NCBI GenBank assembly: GCA_937877545.1
Contig: CALFJE010000087.1
Coordinates: forward strand, 1 to 20,544
Source: an uncultured Selenomonadales bacterium
GTDB lineage: Bacteria; Bacillota; Negativicutes; Selenomonadales; Selenomonadaceae
DNA: 20,544 bases
Direction of reading: 5' to 3'
Part shown: piece after piece, positions 16,801-20,544 of the stretch
How positions within the stretch are numbered: position 1 is the stretch's first letter
Layout: the number at the start of each line of letters is the position of its first letter
Notes under the pieces: generated by a model
What the model was told of the DNA's origin: nothing
The model's input: the letters and a program-made list of their open reading frames with translations, nothing else
The model's database searches: none
Position numbers and translations under genes: made by a program

Positions 16801-19800
16801 TAAGCTGGCTATCGCGGGCGACGGCGAAGGCGACGACGTTAAGGACGGCAAGGTCGGCTTTGCACAGAGCGATCCTTACTTGCACGCTGTAAGCGGCACC
16901 GTTACTTATCAGTTCGACACCGACGAAGGCTGGACGCTCAACGACGCCGCTACCGAAATTGCTTATTCCGCCTCCAAAGTTGCTGGCGGCAACGACGCCA
17001 ATAAAACCAAGTCCACCGTCCTTGCGAAAATCACGGGGCTTAGCACGGGTCTCAATGCGGTTAACGGCGCGATTGACGGCATAACGGTCGGCTCCGACGG
17101 CACCTTCACTATCGGCAGCATGAACGTCTTCGCTCAGCCCGCGTCAGGTGCTACTTCAACCGCCGTAAATCTTTCCACCTCGGCGGCGGACGGCACCTAT
17201 AAGCTCGCGCTCGGCTCGGACATCGCCACTGTGGCGCACGTCATAGACGGCTCGGCAAGCACCGTTACTGTCAGCGGCGGCAGTGCGACTATCAAAGGCA
17301 CGACCGAACAATACGCCAAACTTAACAGCGATACGTCAATCACCTACTACGCGCAACAAACGGACGTACCGCTCGCGACTATCAGCGGTCTCAAGAGCGA
17401 CGTAAATGTCGGCGTCTCCGTTGCGGGCGGCGTTATCACTATTGACAACAGAGCACTCAACCAGACCAAGGTCAGCCTTTCGATTGAAGACATTGCCGAC
17501 AATGAAGACTTTACTTTTGACCTCGAAGACAACGGCTCCAACAGCGTAGCTCAAACCGCCAACCAGCTCACGGGGGCTTCGTCGATTGGCGATATTAAAA
17601 ACGGCGTCGCCACTATCAAGCAGAACACTGCGGCTTATTACTCGGTCGGGCAGGACGGCAAGAGCGTCAACTATAACGCCTCGGCATCCAAGACCATCGC
17701 CGAAATCACGGGTCTCAGCTCCAATGCCACAAGTTCAGGCGTCACGCTCGCAAGCAGAGTTATCACTTTGGGAGCCTCCGCGCTCGGCAAAGGCACAATC
17801 GCCCTCGTCAACAAGAAAGTCGGCAACGTCTCCGATCACGGGCTTAGCCTTAAATTGGGCGGCGACAACGGCACGGGCGACGACGGCACTCCGGCAAACG
17901 ATAACAAGTTTGGCTTCAAAGAAGACACCAACGGCAAATGGACAATCAAAGACGGCGTGGCGACCTATACGCTCGACACGGCGGAAGGCTGGACGCTCGA
18001 CACCGACGCCAACGTTATCGGCTACACGCCCAAAACCACGGCGGAGCTTGCGGTTGTTCGCGGGCTTAAGAGCGGCGTCAAAGTCAAAGACGACGGCTCA
18101 ATCGACGGTATCACTGTCACGCCTCCGACATCTCCCAGTACTACGACGACCTTCTCGATAGCCGAAAGCTTGCTTGGTACGGCGGCAGTCACGCTCACCG
18201 ACCTGGATGCCAACGACGGCAAAGACTTTGCATTTAAGCTTAACGACGGCACAACCACCACGTTGACATCGCTCGGCTTTACGGGCAACGACGGCGCATC
18301 TGCTTACTGGAAGATTGAAGACGGCACGGCAAGCTATCAATACGACGTCAAGGAAGGTTGGACTGTCGAATCGGACGGCTCTATCAGCTACACCGCCGCC
18401 GAGACAAAGCCCGTCTTCACCGTCGACGGGCTTAAGGGTATAAAGAACGGCACCTATTCAACCGCCGAACAAAAAACTGCACTCCAAACGGCGGGCTTGA
18501 CGCTCAACAGTAAAGCTGTCGAATTGGATACCGCTGTCCTCGGCGACAACGAACTTACGCTCACCATGGGCGCGGGCGTTTCGGGCTACACGCTTGCCCT
18601 CGCGGACGACACCGGCTCCGGCAGCGGCAACAACGACGTTACGGCAAACGACGGTCAAGTCGGCGGAGTAAGTGTTTCTGCCGCGTGGTTCCTCGACAGC
18701 GAAGGCAATGCCGTCTACAACAAGACTAAGGGCGCGACCTGGAGGCTCGGCTCAGGCTCCACAAGCATACTCTACACGGCGGCTGAAACTTACGACCAAA
18801 AGCCGCTCGTCACTATCGCGGGGCTTAAGAGCGGCGTCACGGCGACCGACCTCAACAACTATATCGGCGTCAGCGGTTCCGTTGTCACTTTGCACAAGGA
18901 AATCCTCGGCACCACCGAAGTAACGTTTACACCCAGCAAAGATACCAACGGCGCGGCTAAATACACTTTGGCATTGGGCGGCGATGTGGAAGGCTCGACG
19001 ACTACGGAATATTGGACGGGCAAGAACGGCACCTTGACGCTCAAGCAAGACGCCTCGGAAGGCTGGTCACTCAGCGGCACGAACACCGTCAAATACACGG
19101 GCAAAAAGACAGGCGCAACCCTCGCGACGCTCACGGGGCTTAACAAGACGCTCCTGCCCTCAAACGGCGGCGACCCCGATACTCCCGCGCACGTTGACGG
19201 CATTGCGGTTTCGGACAGCAATATCCTCATCTCCGACGCCGCGCTCACGACCGGCAACGTCTCGATTAAACAGGGCAAGGATACCACGGGCACCGCAACC
19301 AATTACTCGCTCGTCTATAACGGCTCGACCTCTGCGGGCACGGCGGCAGATGCGAATTGGCTCGTAGCGGGCGGCACCGCCACCCTCAAAGAGCTGACGC
19401 CCGCCTACTACGACGTTGACAACAATATTATCAAGTATCATGTGCCCGTAGCCGAAAAGGACGACAAGAGAAAAGACATCGTCTACGCGGTAGTCAAGGG
19501 CATAAGCAAGACCGCCACCAAGGAAGACATCGGCGTAACGGACTCTTACACGACAGATTCAAGCGGCAAAATTACCAAGGGCGTTATCACCGTCAAGCCC
19601 GACGCGCTCAACAGGACGAACATCACTATCAGCGGCAACTATTACACGCTTGCCACCGACGACGAAATTTCCGAGCCTGATGTCACCAAATCGGCGTGGA
19701 CGCTCAACAAGACGACCGCCACCATGAAGGGCGACATCTCCGCCGGCTACAGAGCCTCCACCGACGGCAAGACTATCGTCTACTCCAAGCCGCAGACCAA

Positions 19801-20518
19801 CGCCACGCTCCTGACTATCAGCGGACTGCCCTCGACGGGTATCAGCGTCCAGAATAACATGATTAAGGTCACCCAAAGCGACGGCACTTTGACGAACGCC
19901 TTCACAATCACGAACGGCAATATCGTTAACATGAATGCCAACGTGCTCGCCAAAGCTCCCGCCAAGATTGTGCTCAAGGGCACGGGCTACGAATTCGCCG
20001 CGCTCAATGCAAATTCTTACACTGCAGACGGTGCGGCTTACAAAAACACGAACGTCTACACGGCGGCTAATGCCGTTGTTGCGGGCGCAGACACCAACAA
20101 CGACGGCACTTTGGAAACTCAGCCCGGCGTCGACGTGTGGCGCGTCAGCGGCACCAAAGCCGTTTACAAGCGCGTTATCCCCGCTCACTACAAGCTCACC
20201 GGCACCAATACGCTCGTCTACGTTAAGGAAACCGACTACAAAGACCCGACCACCAAAAAGGCTGTCACCTACGCGACTGTCACGGGGCTGGTTAAAGGGC
20301 TCAAAGTCTCGGAGGACGGACAGACTGTTCTCGGCACCGACGGCACCACAACGGCGATAGACATTACAAGCGGCGCAATCGACATCAAGGAGGCGGCGGT
20401 CGGCACGACGGCTGTCACCTATACCCCCGGCAATACGTCGACACTCGTAGGCACCTCGACTAACGTCTCGCTCAACGAAACGGGTACCTTCTTTAAGACG
20501 AATGAAACCTCGGACACC
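10802..20518 (+). CDS. Giant modular repeat protein, 3' end missing (at least 3,239 aa)
   Basis: The frame opens at ATG 10802 (AAAGGAG 10 nt upstream) and stays open to the contig end. I checked the codon phase on most lines, and it is unbroken into the adapter. The N-terminus (MATVTGSWSLSTTGNVTTAS) has no signal peptide. The rest is Thr/Gly/Asp/Asn/Ser-rich, with very few Cys, and is built of about 25 degenerate modules. Each has EGW-x-L, ITYTA, LATITGLKSGV, a G-I-T-V / A-L-G / V-T-L stretch, Y-x-L-A-L, then VGF, YW and ATYQYDT. The pattern suggests stacked beta-strands. Some modules carry Asp/Asn/Gly-rich inserts before VGF that might bind Ca2+. Large proteins of this kind are often type I-secreted adhesins or surface proteins, with the export signal at the missing C-terminus. 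I do not recognise a named family. Confidence 0.9.
11180..20310 (+). repeat. About 25 degenerate protein modules with a T-G-L anchor, mean period about 376 bp
   Basis: The anchor (LATITGL or a variant) occurs near 11244, 11645, 12018, 12421, 12781, 13142, 13510, 13902, 14357, 14712, 15080, 15428, 15820, 16147, 16607, 17020, 17372, 17696, 18048, 18412, 18808, 19120, 19482, 19807 and 20271. Spacing is about 310-460 bp. The DNA is diverged except short islands such as CTCGCCACTATCACGGGGCT (11645, 13511, 13903). The repeats are coding, not CRISPR-like. Confidence 0.85.
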
Positions 20519-20544
20519 AGATCGGAAGAGCGTCGTGTAGGGAA
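20519..20544 (+). other. Illumina TruSeq adapter remnant
   Basis: The final 26 bases, beginning AGATCGGAAGAGCGTCGTG, equal the start of the TruSeq adapter read-through sequence. They are not part of the genome. The open frame of the giant gene before base 20519 is genuine; codons after it are artificial. Confidence 0.97.

Noticed and set aside
11180..20310. Regularly spaced repeats that could suggest a CRISPR array
   Set aside because: Period is about 376 bp, the repeats are degenerate at DNA level and maintain one reading frame, so they are protein modules.

Overview
The window looks like a contig from a mid-GC, Shine-Dalgarno-using bacterium. Nearly every gene start has a GGAGG-type site 7-10 nt upstream. 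A diderm Bacillota (Negativicutes/Selenomonas-like) is a plausible guess from gene content and codon style, but nothing in the sequence proves it. The last 26 bases match Illumina TruSeq adapter sequence, so the right edge is an artificial contig end.

Layout. 1-1028 (+): a HAD-family phosphatase (phosphoglycolate-phosphatase type), preceded by a 228-bp tandem duplication of its own 5' end, giving two truncated copies that each end in a stop. 1029-1174: a short convergent intergenic stretch with inverted repeats. 1175-4757 (-): an apparent operon of a TIM-barrel amidohydrolase, a short degenerate FtsZ paralog, canonical ftsZ, and a second degenerate FtsZ paralog. 4758-4950: the divergent intergenic region, with a second partial copy of the amidohydrolase gene start and a second copy of a palindromic 21-mer also found at 1102. 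4951-6489 (+): a sodium:solute symporter. A bidirectional terminator lies near 6501-6538. 6553-7583 (-): a secreted TPR protein gene broken by several frameshifts. 7649-10595 (-): an operon of rtcB, brnT (with a premature stop), a BrnA-like antitoxin, maf and upp. The genes are packed with 0-4 nt gaps, except where the brnT stop opens one. 10618-10745: divergent promoters. 10802-20518 (+): one uninterrupted reading frame of at least 3,239 codons, encoding a giant Thr/Gly/Asp/Asn-rich protein. It has about 25 degenerate modules of about 125 residues and runs off the contig. The ORF list supplied with the window omits it because it has no stop codon.

How the genes work together. The most unusual locus is the FtsZ trio. 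Canonical FtsZ is flanked by one paralog that keeps only the nucleotide-binding half and another that keeps the C-terminal half but has lost the GTP signature. Both lack the T3 loop. They look like candidate regulators or co-polymers of FtsZ. The rtcB-maf-upp operon is ordinary RNA ligation, nucleotide sanitation and pyrimidine salvage, interrupted by a toxin-antitoxin pair whose toxin appears disabled. The giant protein is probably a surface or secreted adhesin-like polypeptide without an N-terminal signal peptide; its function is unknown.
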